The notes: generated by a model from the sequence alone, not told the origin. A stretch of 64,000 bases of DNA from Crossiella equi (GCF_017876755.1 NZ_JAGIOO010000001.1:1612001-1676000); one strand, 5' to 3'. Numbered from the stretch's first letter, positions 17,517 through 26,015 are shown. Numbers and translations are program-made.

Positions 17517-18599
17517 TGTACTGACTCGTGACGTTGTTGAGACTCACCCGGCCAGGACGCTGATCGGTGGGTGGCCTGCCAGGGCTGAGTGGGCGCGTTG
17601 GGTGTTGTAGCGATCCACCCAGCCCGGCAGTGCCGCCACCCGCTCGTCGTTGGAGGTCCAGGCCCTCGCGTAGGCGAACTCGGTCTGCAACGTCCGGTTG
17701 AACCGCTCGGCCTTGCCGTTGGTCCAGGGACACCCCGGTTTGATGAAGCGCCGCCGGATCCCCAGGGCGGTGCAGACCGCCTGCCAGTCCCGGTCCACTC
17801 GGTAGGCCTTGGCGTTGTCGGTCAGCACCCGCAACACGGTCACCCCGTGTTCCCGGAACCAGCAAGCGGCCCTGTGCAGGAAACCCGCGCAGGTCAGACC
17901 CTTCTCATCCGGCAACGCCTCGACATAGGCCAGGCGGGAACGGTCATCGACAGCCACGTGCAGGTAGTCCCAGCCATTGCCCCGGCCACGGACGGCCTCG
18001 CTGCGACCGTGCACGCGCCAGCCACCACCATCAGGGATCCGGCCGAGCTTCTTGACATCGACATGCAGCAGGTCACCGGGGTGCGGGCGCTGGTAGCGGA
18101 TCCCGGTGTGACGGCGCCGCACCGGCAGCCCGGTCACCGCGTCCAGGTGCGCCAGTGCGGGCACGTGGTGTCGGCGCAGGATCCGGCCGACGGTGGCCGC
18201 GGCCAGCCCGAGCAGTCCGGCCAGGTGCACCGCGCCCCGGCGGTGCTCAGCCCGGGCGGCCAGAACGGTCGACTCGACCTCGGCGGGGGTGCGGGTGGGG
18301 CTGGTGTGGGGCCGGGAGCAGCGGTCGGCCAGGCCCGCTTCACCCTCGGTGCGGTAGCGGTGGATCCATTTGTGCACGGTGGTGCGGGAGATGCCGAGTT
18401 GCTCGGCGATGCGGGCCGGTGGCCACCCGGCCTGGTAGCGGGTGTTGATGAGCTGGCGTGCGTGGATGGTGGTGCGGGCGTTACGGTGCATGCGAGGACC
18501 TTCTGGTGCGCGGTGGTTGCGTCAGACACACCCACTCCGCCTGAAGGTCCTCCCTGCTTTCAACCCGACACGCCCGCAACAACGTCATGAGTTACTACA
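17517..18599 (-). mobile_element. Complete IS481-family insertion sequence (1083 bp)
   Basis: Terminal inverted repeats of about 25 bp (17517-17541 and 18575-18599) both begin TGTA and share the block TGACGTTGTTG with about four mismatches elsewhere. A single transposase gene fills the interior and the element is flanked by the 6-bp direct repeat GCTAGT. Intact ends, intact transposase and an unmutated target duplication point to a recent insertion. Confidence 0.93.
17544..18491 (-). CDS. IS481-family transposase (DDE)
   Basis: 315 aa. Residues about 1-60 carry a helix-turn-helix (LINTRYQAGWPPARIAEQLG, then ISRTTVHKWIHRY) that binds the terminal repeats. The integrase core contains the DDE acid residues in LHVDVKKLGR, LTDNAKAY and the late WTNGKAERFNRTLQTE. 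The pattern GCPWTNGKAERFNRTLQTEF is characteristic of IS481. The ATG start lies 84 bp inside the right end of the element. No frameshift or stop is seen, so the enzyme should be functional. Confidence 0.96.
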   Translation of the reverse strand: MHRNARTTIHARQLINTRYQAGWPPARIAEQLGISRTTVHKWIHRYRTEGEAGLADRCSRPHTSPTRTPAEVESTVLAARAEHRRGAVHLAGLLGLAAATVGRILRRHHVPALAHLDAVTGLPVRRRHTGIRYQRPHPGDLLHVDVKKLGRIPDGGGWRVHGRSEAVRGRGNGWDYLHVAVDDRSRLAYVEALPDEKGLTCAGFLHRAACWFREHGVTVLRVLTDNAKAYRVDRDWQAVCTALGIRRRFIKPGCPWTNGKAERFNRTLQTEFAYARAWTSNDERVAALPGWVDRYNTQRAHSALAGHPPISVLAG

Positions 18600-18605
18600 G
18601 CTAGT
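18600..18605. repeat. Right copy of 6-bp IS target-site duplication
   Basis: GCTAGT, identical to 17511-17516. Its CTA (18601-18603) is the minus-strand TAG stop of the response regulator, so the insertion left that gene intact. Confidence 0.85.
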
Positions 18606-19245
18606 CCAGCAACCCGGCCTCGTGCGCCACGATCGCGGCCTGCACCCGGTTGGCGCACTCCAGCTTCGTGAGCACCCGGCCGATGTGCGCCTTCACCGTG
18701 CCCTCGCTGACGTGCAGCCGCGCGCCGACCTCGGCGTTGGACAGACCGGCGCCGACCAGGCGGAGGACGTCGGTCTCGGCCGTGGTGAGGGAGGCGACCT
18801 TGGCGGCGGCTTCCGGGCGGGCCGAGCCTCGGAGGTGGCGGTCGATGAGGTCTCGGGTGACCTGGGGGGCCAGGACCGGGTCGCCCGCGGCGGCCAGGTG
18901 GACCGCGCGGATGAGCTCCAGGGGGTCGGTGTCCTTGAGGACGAAGCCGATCGCGCCCGCGCGCATGGCCTGCGCCACGTAGCGCTCCTCGCCGAAGGTC
19001 GTCAGCATCACGACCTTGGTGCGCGGGGCCACCTGGGCGATCCGGCCCGCCGCGGCCAGGCCGTCGCCGCCCGGCATGCGGATGTCCAGCAGTGCCACGT
19101 CGATGAGCTGCTGGGTGCAGGCGTGCACCGCCGCCGGGCCGTCGTCGGCCTCCGCGACGACCTCGATGTCCTCGGCGGACTCCAGGATCATGCGCACGCC
19201 CGCGCGCATCAGGCGTTCGTCGTCGGCCAGCAGTACCCGGATCAC
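18601..19245 (-). CDS. NarL/FixJ-type response regulator
   Basis: 214 aa from the GTG at 19243-19245, 14 nt downstream of the kinase stop. The receiver domain (about 1-120) has the acidic pair in LLADDERLM, the phosphoacceptor Asp in VALLDIRMPGGDG and the conserved Lys in FVLKDTD. The LuxR-type HTH (about 150-210) shows LTTAETDVLRLVGAGLSNAE and VSEGTVKAHIGRVLTKL. It is the partner of the adjacent histidine kinase. Its natural terminator side was modified by the IS insertion right at the stop codon, but the coding sequence is untouched. Confidence 0.95.
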   Translation of the reverse strand: MIRVLLADDERLMRAGVRMILESAEDIEVVAEADDGPAAVHACTQQLIDVALLDIRMPGGDGLAAAGRIAQVAPRTKVVMLTTFGEERYVAQAMRAGAIGFVLKDTDPLELIRAVHLAAAGDPVLAPQVTRDLIDRHLRGSARPEAAAKVASLTTAETDVLRLVGAGLSNAEVGARLHVSEGTVKAHIGRVLTKLECANRVQAAIVAHEAGLLD

Positions 19246-19258
19246 GGGCGGTTCCCCC

Positions 19259-20827
19259 TCATCGCACGCGGTCCTTGTGCACCAGCCGGTCCTCGCGGTG
19301 GCAGAGCCGGTACCGGGTGGTGCCCGGGTCGTCCTCGGCGCGGTAGAAGGTGCACTCGGTGTTGTCCTTCGGGGCGTCCGGGTCCAGCAGGGACAGCTCC
19401 AGGCCACCACCGTAGCGTTCCCGCAGTTCGGACATCGGGGTGCCCGGGGCCAGCGCCTCGTAGTCGGTCCGCGACATGGTGTCCCGCCAGCCCTGCACGC
19501 TCAGCACCAGGAACACCAGCAGCAGGCCCAGCAGGGGGGTGACCGCGACCGTGACCAGGCAGCCCGAGCCGATCACGCGCGGGACCGTCAGCACCTCGGC
19601 CGCCAGCGGACCCGGCGGCGGGGGCAGCTCCGGCGGGGCGGCCGGGGCGGGGGCGGCCGGGGGCAGCATCGGCAGGTCCGCGCGGATGTCGAAGCCGCCG
19701 TCCACCGTGCGCCCGCCCGCGAACCGCCCGCCCGCCAGGGAGACCCGTTCCTCCAGACCGGCCAGGCCGCGGCGGGTGCCGGGTGGGCCCGAGGCCGGGT
19801 GCGGGCCGTTGCGGACCACCACCCGCAGCCAGGCCGGGCCGGTGCGCACCTCGACCCGGACCGCCGCGCGCGGGGCGTGCTTGTGCGCGTTGGTCAGGCC
19901 CTCGCGGACCAGGCGGTGCACCGCGCGGCGCACCCGTACGTCCACTTCGGACAGATCCGGGCCCTGCCAGTCCAGCTCCACGTCCATGCCCACCCGCCGC
20001 GACTCCGCCACCAGGCGGGCCAGGTCGGCCGTGGTCCCGGTGTCCTCGTCCAGCTCGGCGGACTCCCCCACGCGCAGCACGCCCAGGATGTCGCGCAGCT
20101 CGGCCATCGCGGTGCCCGCCGTGGTGCGCAGCAGCTGCGCCTGCTCGGACAGCCGCGGCGCCTGCTTCCTGGTGGCCACCTCCAGGGCACCCGCGTGCAT
20201 GGACAGCAGCGCCAGCCGGTGGCCCAGCAGGTCGTGCATCTCCGCGGCGATGTGCGCGCGTTCGGCACCCCGTGCCTCGGCCGCGGTCAGCTCGCGCACC
20301 TGGGCCAGGTAGGCGTTGCGGTCGTGCAGCACCCGGGCCAGCGGGCGGCGGGTGCCGATCAGCTGACCGGCCAGCACCGGGACCACGATCATCGCCGCGT
20401 TCACCGCCAGGTAGCCCAGCAGCGTGCCTTCATCCGGCGGCCACTCCGGCAGGATGCCGACCACCAGCACGAACGCGGTGAGCAGCCACAGCCGCCAGAG
20501 CGGCCGCACCCGGCGCCCGGCGTGGAAGGACAGCACGGTCGCGGCGGGCAGCACCGAGAGCTGGCCGAAGACCAGCAGCAGCGAGCAGGCCGCGAAGGCC
20601 AGGCCAGGGCGGCGCAGCCGGAACAGCACCAGCACCGCCGCCAGCAGCGAGCTGAACAGCAGCGACGGCCACAGCCAGGTCAGCGAGACCGCGGGCAGCA
20701 GGCCCAGCCCGAACACCGCGGCCACGAGCAGCGCCTCGGCCACCACCCGGCCCCGGGGCGCGGCGGAGACCTCGGCCGCGATCGTCCTCGGCTCGGCACG
20801 CAGCCGTTCCAGCCACCTCGTGCGCAC
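19259..20827 (-). CDS. Membrane sensor histidine kinase (HisKA_3) with unusual C-terminal membrane segment and BamE/SmpA-like tail
   Basis: 522 aa from the GTG at 20825-20827, which has GGAGGG just upstream. Residues about 30-160 hold five to six membrane helices. The dimerisation/phosphoacceptor helix follows with His198 in AAEMHDLLGHR, then a HATPase with VREGLTNAHKHA; the usual DxGxG box is eroded to RNGP. After the ATPase and a proline-rich linker comes another hydrophobic helix (around residue 430-455, VAVTPLLGLLLVFLVLSV) and about 65 residues resembling a SmpA/BamE-type lipoprotein domain (ALAPGTPMSELRERYG) with two cysteines. That extra tail is not part of standard NarL-partner kinases and may sense envelope conditions. 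Confidence 0.92.
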   Translation of the reverse strand: MRTRWLERLRAEPRTIAAEVSAAPRGRVVAEALLVAAVFGLGLLPAVSLTWLWPSLLFSSLLAAVLVLFRLRRPGLAFAACSLLLVFGQLSVLPAATVLSFHAGRRVRPLWRLWLLTAFVLVVGILPEWPPDEGTLLGYLAVNAAMIVVPVLAGQLIGTRRPLARVLHDRNAYLAQVRELTAAEARGAERAHIAAEMHDLLGHRLALLSMHAGALEVATRKQAPRLSEQAQLLRTTAGTAMAELRDILGVLRVGESAELDEDTGTTADLARLVAESRRVGMDVELDWQGPDLSEVDVRVRRAVHRLVREGLTNAHKHAPRAAVRVEVRTGPAWLRVVVRNGPHPASGPPGTRRGLAGLEERVSLAGGRFAGGRTVDGGFDIRADLPMLPPAAPAPAAPPELPPPPGPLAAEVLTVPRVIGSGCLVTVAVTPLLGLLLVFLVLSVQGWRDTMSRTDYEALAPGTPMSELRERYGGGLELSLLDPDAPKDNTECTFYRAEDDPGTTRYRLCHREDRLVHKDRVR

Positions 20828-20904
20828 GTGCCCTCCGTCCTGCTCCGCCCCGATCCAACCCCGGGGCCCGCCTGCCCGCACACCGACCTCCGGCCAGGCC
20901 ACGA

Positions 20905-20918
20905 TGGCCGATCGGCCA
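20905..20918. promoter_or_regulatory. 14-bp palindrome in the divergent region between kinase and Clp-N gene
   Basis: TGGCCGATCGGCCA is perfectly symmetric and lies in the 150-bp region between the divergent kinase and Clp-N-domain genes. It could be an operator for the neighbouring response regulator, but palindromes of G/C-rich DNA arise by chance and nothing else supports it. Confidence 0.3.
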
Positions 20919-20977
20919 GCCGGGTCTGGCCGGTGGGCAGACGAGGCGCGGGCGCGCGGTCCCTACGGTCTGTGGAC

Positions 20978-22027
20978 ATGATCGTTCCTACTCGGCCGGG
21001 GACCGAGTTCCTCGACGTGCTGGTCGGCGCGTTCGTCCACGCCCGCCGCCAGGGGGCGCGGCGGCTGGGCACCCAGCACCTGCTGCACGCGGCGCTGGCG
21101 CACGAGCCGGTGCCCGGGGTGCGCGTGCGCGGCGGTGCCTGGCTCAGCCCGGACGACGCGCCCGTCCTGGCACCCGACCCGATCGCCGACGGGGCCCTGC
21201 ACGAGGCCCGCTGGCGCGCGACCCGCCGTCCGCCGCTGCCGCCGCAGCCCTCCGAGGCCGCCCGCGCGGCCGTGCGGCGGGCCCTGGAGATCGCCGCCGG
21301 GTACAGCCTGACCTGGGCCGCGCCCGCGCACCTGCTGCTCGGCCTGCTGTCCGCGCCCCAGAGCCGTGCGGTGGAGGCGCTGCGCCGGGTGGCCGCCGAC
21401 CGGGACGAGGTGCACGGGCTGCTGACCGTGCGCCCGAGCGCCCGGGTCAACGGCTCGCCCGCCTGCCTGGGCGCGACCGTGCTGCGCGACGGCGGCGCCC
21501 TGGACCGGGCGCCGCGCCTGTTCTACCGCTGGCTGACCCGCCAGACCTCGGCGCCGGTGCTGGCCGTGCTCACCGAGACCCGGTTGCAGACCATCCGGGG
21601 CGGGCGCGCGGAGACCACCGGCGGGGACCTGCTGGCCGCCATGCTGGTCCTGGACGAGCAGCTGGCGGGCCTGGGCGTGCGGTGGCGGCCGGAGATCGCG
21701 CGGCACAACCAGGCCGGGTCGCGGCTGCGGGCCGCCGGGGTGTGCCCGGAGCTGGTCACCGAACCGGTCATCCTGGAGCGGATCACCATGCGCGCCAGGC
21801 TGACCGCGGGCGACGAGGGGGTGCGCGCGGGCACCGGGCACCTGCTGGACTCGCTGCGGGTCGAGCTGGACGTGCCCGACCTCAGCCGATGGGCTCAGCG
21901 CCCGCGATCCCGTGCACCACACCCAGCTCCAGCAGGTCCTGCGGGCGCAGGCGCAGCTGGTTCGCCGTGCGCGCCACGTCCTCGGCACCCCGCTTCAGGA
22001 TCGCCGCACCCAGTTCCGGGGCGATGA
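20978..22027 (+). CDS. Clp N-domain-like protein
   Basis: Up to 349 aa from the ATG at 20978. Two Clp_N-type helical repeats are recognisable: FLDVLVGAFVHARRQGARRL with TQHLLHAAL, and AARAAVRRALEIAAG with PAHLLLGLL, the pattern of the ClpA/ClpB/ClpC N-domain that binds substrates or adaptors. No AAA+ module follows, so it is a stand-alone adaptor-like protein, common in actinomycetes. The frame stays open for 146 bp into the convergent carboxyltransferase gene; the last 45 or so residues are Pro/Ala/Arg-rich and look like antisense-coded tail. Divergent from the kinase gene; function unknown. Confidence 0.75.
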   Translation: MIVPTRPGTEFLDVLVGAFVHARRQGARRLGTQHLLHAALAHEPVPGVRVRGGAWLSPDDAPVLAPDPIADGALHEARWRATRRPPLPPQPSEAARAAVRRALEIAAGYSLTWAAPAHLLLGLLSAPQSRAVEALRRVAADRDEVHGLLTVRPSARVNGSPACLGATVLRDGGALDRAPRLFYRWLTRQTSAPVLAVLTETRLQTIRGGRAETTGGDLLAAMLVLDEQLAGLGVRWRPEIARHNQAGSRLRAAGVCPELVTEPVILERITMRARLTAGDEGVRAGTGHLLDSLRVELDVPDLSRWAQRPRSRAPHPAPAGPAGAGAAGSPCAPRPRHPASGSPHPVPGR

Positions 22028-23240
22028 CGGAGAAGTAGGCGTCCGGGGTGATCCACAGCCGGTCGGCCGAGGCCAGCGCGAGCGCGCCGCCGGAGCCGCC
22101 CTCGCCGATCACCAGCGTGGTCACCGGGACGTCCACCGAGGCGACGGCGCCGAACAGCTCGGCCAGCGCACTGCCCATGCCCGCCTGCTCGGCGGCCACG
22201 CCGTTGGCCGCGCCCGGGGTGTCGACCAGGGTGAGGATGGGCAGGCGCAGCTGGTCGGCCAGGCGCACCAGGCGCGCGGCGGTGCGGAACCCGGCGGGGG
22301 TGTTCGCGGTGCCGGTCTGGGCGGCGAAGGCGACGGTCTCGCCGCCGCGGCGGCCGAACCCGCAGCGCATGCCGGGATCCACGCCGCCCGCGCGGTCGCC
22401 GCTGATCTCGAAGCGGCGGTCGAAGTAGTCCTCCAGGTAGGCCTCCGCGCGCGGCCGCTCCGGCGCTCGGGCGCGCCGCACCGCGGCCATGCCGTCGGCG
22501 GGCCAGTCGTCGCGGCCGAGCGCGCGCGGCACCGGGGCCGGGGCGGCGGGTCCGGCGCCGGTCGGGGTGAGCAGTTCCAGGACCGTGCGCAGCACCGCGG
22601 GCAGCTCGTGCTCGGCCACCACCGCGTCGACCTGCCCGGCGGCGAGCTTGCCCTCGGCGTGGAACTCCGGGCCGTCACCCTCCCCGGGGTCACGCACGCG
22701 GTGGCCGCCGAAGGCCACGCTGGCCCCGCGCAGCCCGATGACCACGTCCGCGCCCGCGCCCAGCGAGGCCCACACGCCGCCGGTGGTGGGCTCGCGCAGC
22801 ACCGCCACGTGCGCCAGGCCCTCCCAGCGGGTGAGCTGGCACTGGCGGGCGATCCGCTGCAGCTGCAACAGGGACCGCATGCCCTCCTGCATGCGGCTGC
22901 CGCCGGTGGAGATCAGCGAGACCACCGGCCAGCGCAGGCGGCGGGCGATCTCGAAGGCACGGCAGATGCGGTTGCCCGCGCGCTGGCCCAGCGAGCCGCC
23001 GATGTAGCGGAAGTCGAAGGCGACCAGGACCACCGGCTGGCCGCCGATCTGGCCCTGGCCGCACACCACCGACTCGGTCTCGCCGGAGACGGTGCGGGCG
23101 CGCGACCGCGAGTCGCGGTAACCGGCCCAGCCGAGCGGGCCGTCGCCGTAGTCGGCCTCCGGGCCGGTGTCGGCGAAGGAGAACTCGGCGAACTCACTGG
23201 TGACCGCGGCGATGGCGGTGCGCGCGCCCCCGTCAGTCAC
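21882..23240 (-). CDS. Fused AccD/AccA-type carboxyltransferase (candidate malonyl-CoA decarboxylase in mat operon)
   Basis: 452 aa. The N half is AccD/MdcD-like (GGSLGQRAGNRICRAFEIAR, LISTGGSRMQEG, crotonase-fold oxyanion loops); the C half (about 250-452) is AccA/MdcE-like (TPGAANGVAAEQAG, VIGEGGSGGALAL). The zinc ribbon that begins acetyl-CoA carboxylase AccD is absent, and no biotin carboxylase or biotin carrier gene is near. It is the last gene after matC and matB, overlapping matB by 8 nt. In place of the usual decarboxylase MatA, it may decarboxylate malonyl-CoA to acetyl-CoA in the manner of MdcD/E of biotin-independent malonate decarboxylase (inference). Its end overlaps the Clp-N gene tail by 146 bp. 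Confidence 0.88.
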   Translation of the reverse strand: MTDGGARTAIAAVTSEFAEFSFADTGPEADYGDGPLGWAGYRDSRSRARTVSGETESVVCGQGQIGGQPVVLVAFDFRYIGGSLGQRAGNRICRAFEIARRLRWPVVSLISTGGSRMQEGMRSLLQLQRIARQCQLTRWEGLAHVAVLREPTTGGVWASLGAGADVVIGLRGASVAFGGHRVRDPGEGDGPEFHAEGKLAAGQVDAVVAEHELPAVLRTVLELLTPTGAGPAAPAPVPRALGRDDWPADGMAAVRRARAPERPRAEAYLEDYFDRRFEISGDRAGGVDPGMRCGFGRRGGETVAFAAQTGTANTPAGFRTAARLVRLADQLRLPILTLVDTPGAANGVAAEQAGMGSALAELFGAVASVDVPVTTLVIGEGGSGGALALASADRLWITPDAYFSVIAPELGAAILKRGAEDVARTANQLRLRPQDLLELGVVHGIAGAEPIG

Positions 23241-24693
23241 CGCTGAGCGACCTCTTCATGATCTTCCCCATCTCGTTGCGCGGCAGGCTGTCCCGGAAGA
23301 CCACGCGGCGCGGCCGCTTGTGCGGGGCCAGCTGCGCGGCGACCAGGTCGACCAGCTCGGCCGGGTCCGGGCTGGTGCCGGGCGCGGGCACGATCCAGGC
23401 CACCACGCGCTCGCCGAGATCGGAGTCGGGTTCGCCGGTGACCGCGACCTCGGCCACGGCCGGGTGCTCCAGCAGCACGTTCTCGATCTCGCCCGCGCCG
23501 ATCTTGTAACCGCCGCTCTTGATCAGGTCGGTGGCCTTGCGGCCGACCAGCCGGAGGTAGCCGTCCTCGGCGCGGGTGGCGACGTCGCCGGTGCGGAACC
23601 AGCCGTCGCGGAAGGCGGCCTCGGTGGCGTCGGGGCGGTTGAGGTACTCCAGGAACAGGTTCGGGCCGCGGACCTCGACCTCGCCGACCGTCTCGTCGTC
23701 GCTGACCGTCACCACCACGCCCTGTTCGTCCACCAGCCGGACCTCGACCCCGTCCACCGCGGTGCCGACCGTACCGGGCCGCCGCTCGCCGTCGGCGCGG
23801 ATCGCGCAGTTCATGAGCGTCTCGGTCATGCCGTACCGCTCGACCACGCGCATGCCGGTGGCCGCGGTGATGCGCTGGTGGTCGCTGACCGGCAGCGCGG
23901 CCGAGCCGGAGACCAGGAGCCGGGCGCCCGCGAACGCCTTGGCCAGCGCGGGATCGGCCTCCACGTCGGCGGCGAGGCGGTGGTACATGGTGGGCACGCC
24001 GAACATCATCGTCGCCCCGTCGGCCAGTGCGGCGGCGGCCGCCTCGGTGCTGAAGCGGCCGAGGTGCCAGAGCGTGCCGCCCAGGCGCAGCGGGCCGAGG
24101 GTGCCGAGGATCAGGCCGTGCACGTGGAACAGCGGCAGGCCGTGCACGAGCACGTCCTGCGCGGTCCACTGCCAGGCCCGGGCCAGCGAGTCGATGTTGC
24201 TGGCCACCGCCCGGCGCGGCAGCACCACGCCCTTGGGCGGGCCGGTGGTGCCGGAGGTGTAGACGATCAGCGCGGGGGCTTCCGGGCCCGGTTCGGGGAA
24301 GGGTTCCGGGGCTGGCGCGGGGGCGGCCGGGTCGACGTCCACGCGGGGCAGCCCGGCCAGTGCGGGCGGCAGGTCCACGCCGGGTTCGGCGAAGACCAGC
24401 GCGGGCTTGGAGTCGGCGACGATGTGGCCGAGCTCCCGCTCCCCCGCCTTCGGGTTGACCGGGACCACCGGCACGCCCGCGAGCAGCGCGCCGGTGACCG
24501 CGAGGCAGGTGGCCGGGGTGTTGGTGGCCCACACCGCGACCACGCCGTGCCCGGCGGCCTGCCGGGCCAGCGCACCGGCCGCGGCGGCGACCTGGGCCTG
24601 GCTCAGGGTCAGCCCGCCGAAGCGCAGCGCGGGCTTGTCGCCCGGGTCGAGCAGGGCGGGGAACAGCGGGGTGGTCACGGGGGTGTCTCCCAT
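23233..24693 (-). CDS. matB: Malonyl-CoA synthetase (MatB-like acyl-CoA ligase)
   Basis: 486 aa adenylate-forming ligase. The phosphate loop is YTSGTTGPPKG, the A5 motif VERYGMTET, the A7 aspartate in GWFRTGDVA and the C-terminal catalytic lysine in NEMGKIMKR. Size and the string GRKATDLIKSGGYKIGAGEIE match MatB enzymes, which activate malonate or methylmalonate with ATP and CoA. ATG at 24691-24693 was chosen because it follows the transporter stop by 1 nt; an upstream in-frame start would lie inside that gene. Its place between a MatC-type carrier and a carboxyltransferase supports malonate as substrate. Confidence 0.9.
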   Translation of the reverse strand: MGDTPVTTPLFPALLDPGDKPALRFGGLTLSQAQVAAAAGALARQAAGHGVVAVWATNTPATCLAVTGALLAGVPVVPVNPKAGERELGHIVADSKPALVFAEPGVDLPPALAGLPRVDVDPAAPAPAPEPFPEPGPEAPALIVYTSGTTGPPKGVVLPRRAVASNIDSLARAWQWTAQDVLVHGLPLFHVHGLILGTLGPLRLGGTLWHLGRFSTEAAAAALADGATMMFGVPTMYHRLAADVEADPALAKAFAGARLLVSGSAALPVSDHQRITAATGMRVVERYGMTETLMNCAIRADGERRPGTVGTAVDGVEVRLVDEQGVVVTVSDDETVGEVEVRGPNLFLEYLNRPDATEAAFRDGWFRTGDVATRAEDGYLRLVGRKATDLIKSGGYKIGAGEIENVLLEHPAVAEVAVTGEPDSDLGERVVAWIVPAPGTSPDPAELVDLVAAQLAPHKRPRRVVFRDSLPRNEMGKIMKRSLSGD

Positions 24694-24694
24694 C

Positions 24695-25930
24695 TCAGAG
24701 CACGACGAGGGCGAACCACAGCAGCGGCGGGGCCACTGCCACGATGATGCCGCCATAGGCCATCAGCCTGCGGAACAGGCGCTCCCGCTCGGCCTCCTCG
24801 GCGTTGGCCAGCACGATCGCGCCGTTGGTGGAGAACGGGCTGACGTCGACCACGGTCGCCGAGACGGCCAGCGCGGAGATCATCCCGATCGGACCGACCG
24901 TGCCCGCGGCCAGGAACGGCACGGCCAGCGGGATCGTGGCGCCGAGCAGGCCGACCGAGGAGGCGAAGGCGGAGACGACCGCGCCGATGTAGCAGAGCAG
25001 CAGGGCGGCCAGCAGCGGCGCGCCGACGTCCTTCACGGCGTTGGCGATGTAGTCGATGGTGCCGAGCTCCTGGAGCACGCCGACATAGGTCAGCACACCG
25101 CAGATGAGCAGCACGGTGGGCCAGGTGATCTGGCCGATGGCGGTCTTGTGCACGCCGGGCGAGAGCAGGCCGAGGACAACGGCCACGGTGATGGCGACGA
25201 GGCCGACGTCGAGGTTGAAGCCGAGGGTGAGCACCACGAGCACGACCAGGCCGAGCAGGGTGAGCACGCGGTCGCGGTTGAGCCGGGTCCGCTGGTCCTC
25301 GTCCTCGACCCGGGTCACCGAGGTGGTGGACAGCTTGAGGCCGCCGAGCACCACGAAGGCGATGGCCGCGATGACCAGGTTGGCCACCAGGCTGGCCAGG
25401 AAGACCGCGACCGGGCTGCCGGGCAGGTTGTTCTTGGCCACCAGGTTGTTGACGATGGTGCCGTAGACGCTGATGGGCGAGAACCCACCGGCCTGGGCCC
25501 CGTGCACGACCATGATGCCGATCAGCAGCGGGTTGAGCCGGTACTTGGCGGCGAACCCGAGCGCGATGGGCGCGACGATGGCCACCGCGGCGGGCGAGAC
25601 CGCGCCGATGGCGGTGAGCAGCGCGGACACCACGAACATCACCCAGGGGATGACCGCCAGCCGCCCCCCGGCCAGCCGCACGGACGCGGCGACCAGCCAG
25701 TCGGTGGTGCCGTTGGCGCGGGCGATGCCGAACAGGTACGTCACCCCGACCAGCACCACGAAGATCCCGCCGGGGAACCCGTCCATGATCTTGTCGGTGG
25801 ACATGCCGCCCGCGAACGTGCCGACCAGGAACGCGGCCGCGAAGGCCAGCACCCCCATGTTCACCGACCACACCGAGGCCCCCACGAACACGGCGGCCAG
25901 CACGAGTATCGACACGATCTCTGGGGACAT
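24695..25930 (-). CDS. matC: MatC-type dicarboxylate (malonate) carrier
   Basis: 411 aa integral membrane protein with about 11-12 hydrophobic helices, starting MSPEIVSILVLAAVFVG. The first third corresponds to the MatC N-terminal domain of malonate carriers (related to the DASS/SLC13 ion transporters), including HGAQAGGFSPISVYG and a mirrored late segment VVDVSPFSTNGA; both resemble the substrate/sodium re-entrant motifs of this superfamily. First gene of the leftward matC-matB-carboxyltransferase operon, with the divergent GntR regulator 85 bp away. Confidence 0.9.
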   Translation of the reverse strand: MSPEIVSILVLAAVFVGASVWSVNMGVLAFAAAFLVGTFAGGMSTDKIMDGFPGGIFVVLVGVTYLFGIARANGTTDWLVAASVRLAGGRLAVIPWVMFVVSALLTAIGAVSPAAVAIVAPIALGFAAKYRLNPLLIGIMVVHGAQAGGFSPISVYGTIVNNLVAKNNLPGSPVAVFLASLVANLVIAAIAFVVLGGLKLSTTSVTRVEDEDQRTRLNRDRVLTLLGLVVLVVLTLGFNLDVGLVAITVAVVLGLLSPGVHKTAIGQITWPTVLLICGVLTYVGVLQELGTIDYIANAVKDVGAPLLAALLLCYIGAVVSAFASSVGLLGATIPLAVPFLAAGTVGPIGMISALAVSATVVDVSPFSTNGAIVLANAEEAERERLFRRLMAYGGIIVAVAPPLLWFALVVL

Positions 25931-25950
25931 CGGCACTCCAGGGCACCTGA

Positions 25951-26005
25951 CTGGAAAATTGGCTGAGCCACTGAACCACCGAGCCACTTCTCCCGTCAAC
26001 TGGTA
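25951..26005. promoter_or_regulatory. Candidate MatR operator in the matC / GntR divergent promoter
   Basis: The AT-richer 85-bp gap contains the perfect 11-bp palindrome TGGCTGAGCCA (25960-25970). GAGCCACT recurs twice (25965-25972 and 25981-25988) and an AACTGGTAAC element follows. FadR-type GntR proteins bind short TGG/CCA-type dyads. The position suits control of both matC and the regulator itself. Confidence 0.5.
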
Positions 26006-26015
26006 ACGTGACCCC

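Noticed and set aside
19016-22027. A 1003-codon plus-strand frame read as one protein
   Set aside because: Its first two thirds are antisense to the response regulator and kinase genes; only the part from the ATG at 20978 has recognisable Clp-N repeats.
21882-24693. Acetyl- or propionyl-CoA carboxylase operon
   Set aside because: There is no biotin carboxylase or biotin carrier gene, the AccD zinc ribbon is missing, and the partners are MatB and MatC types.
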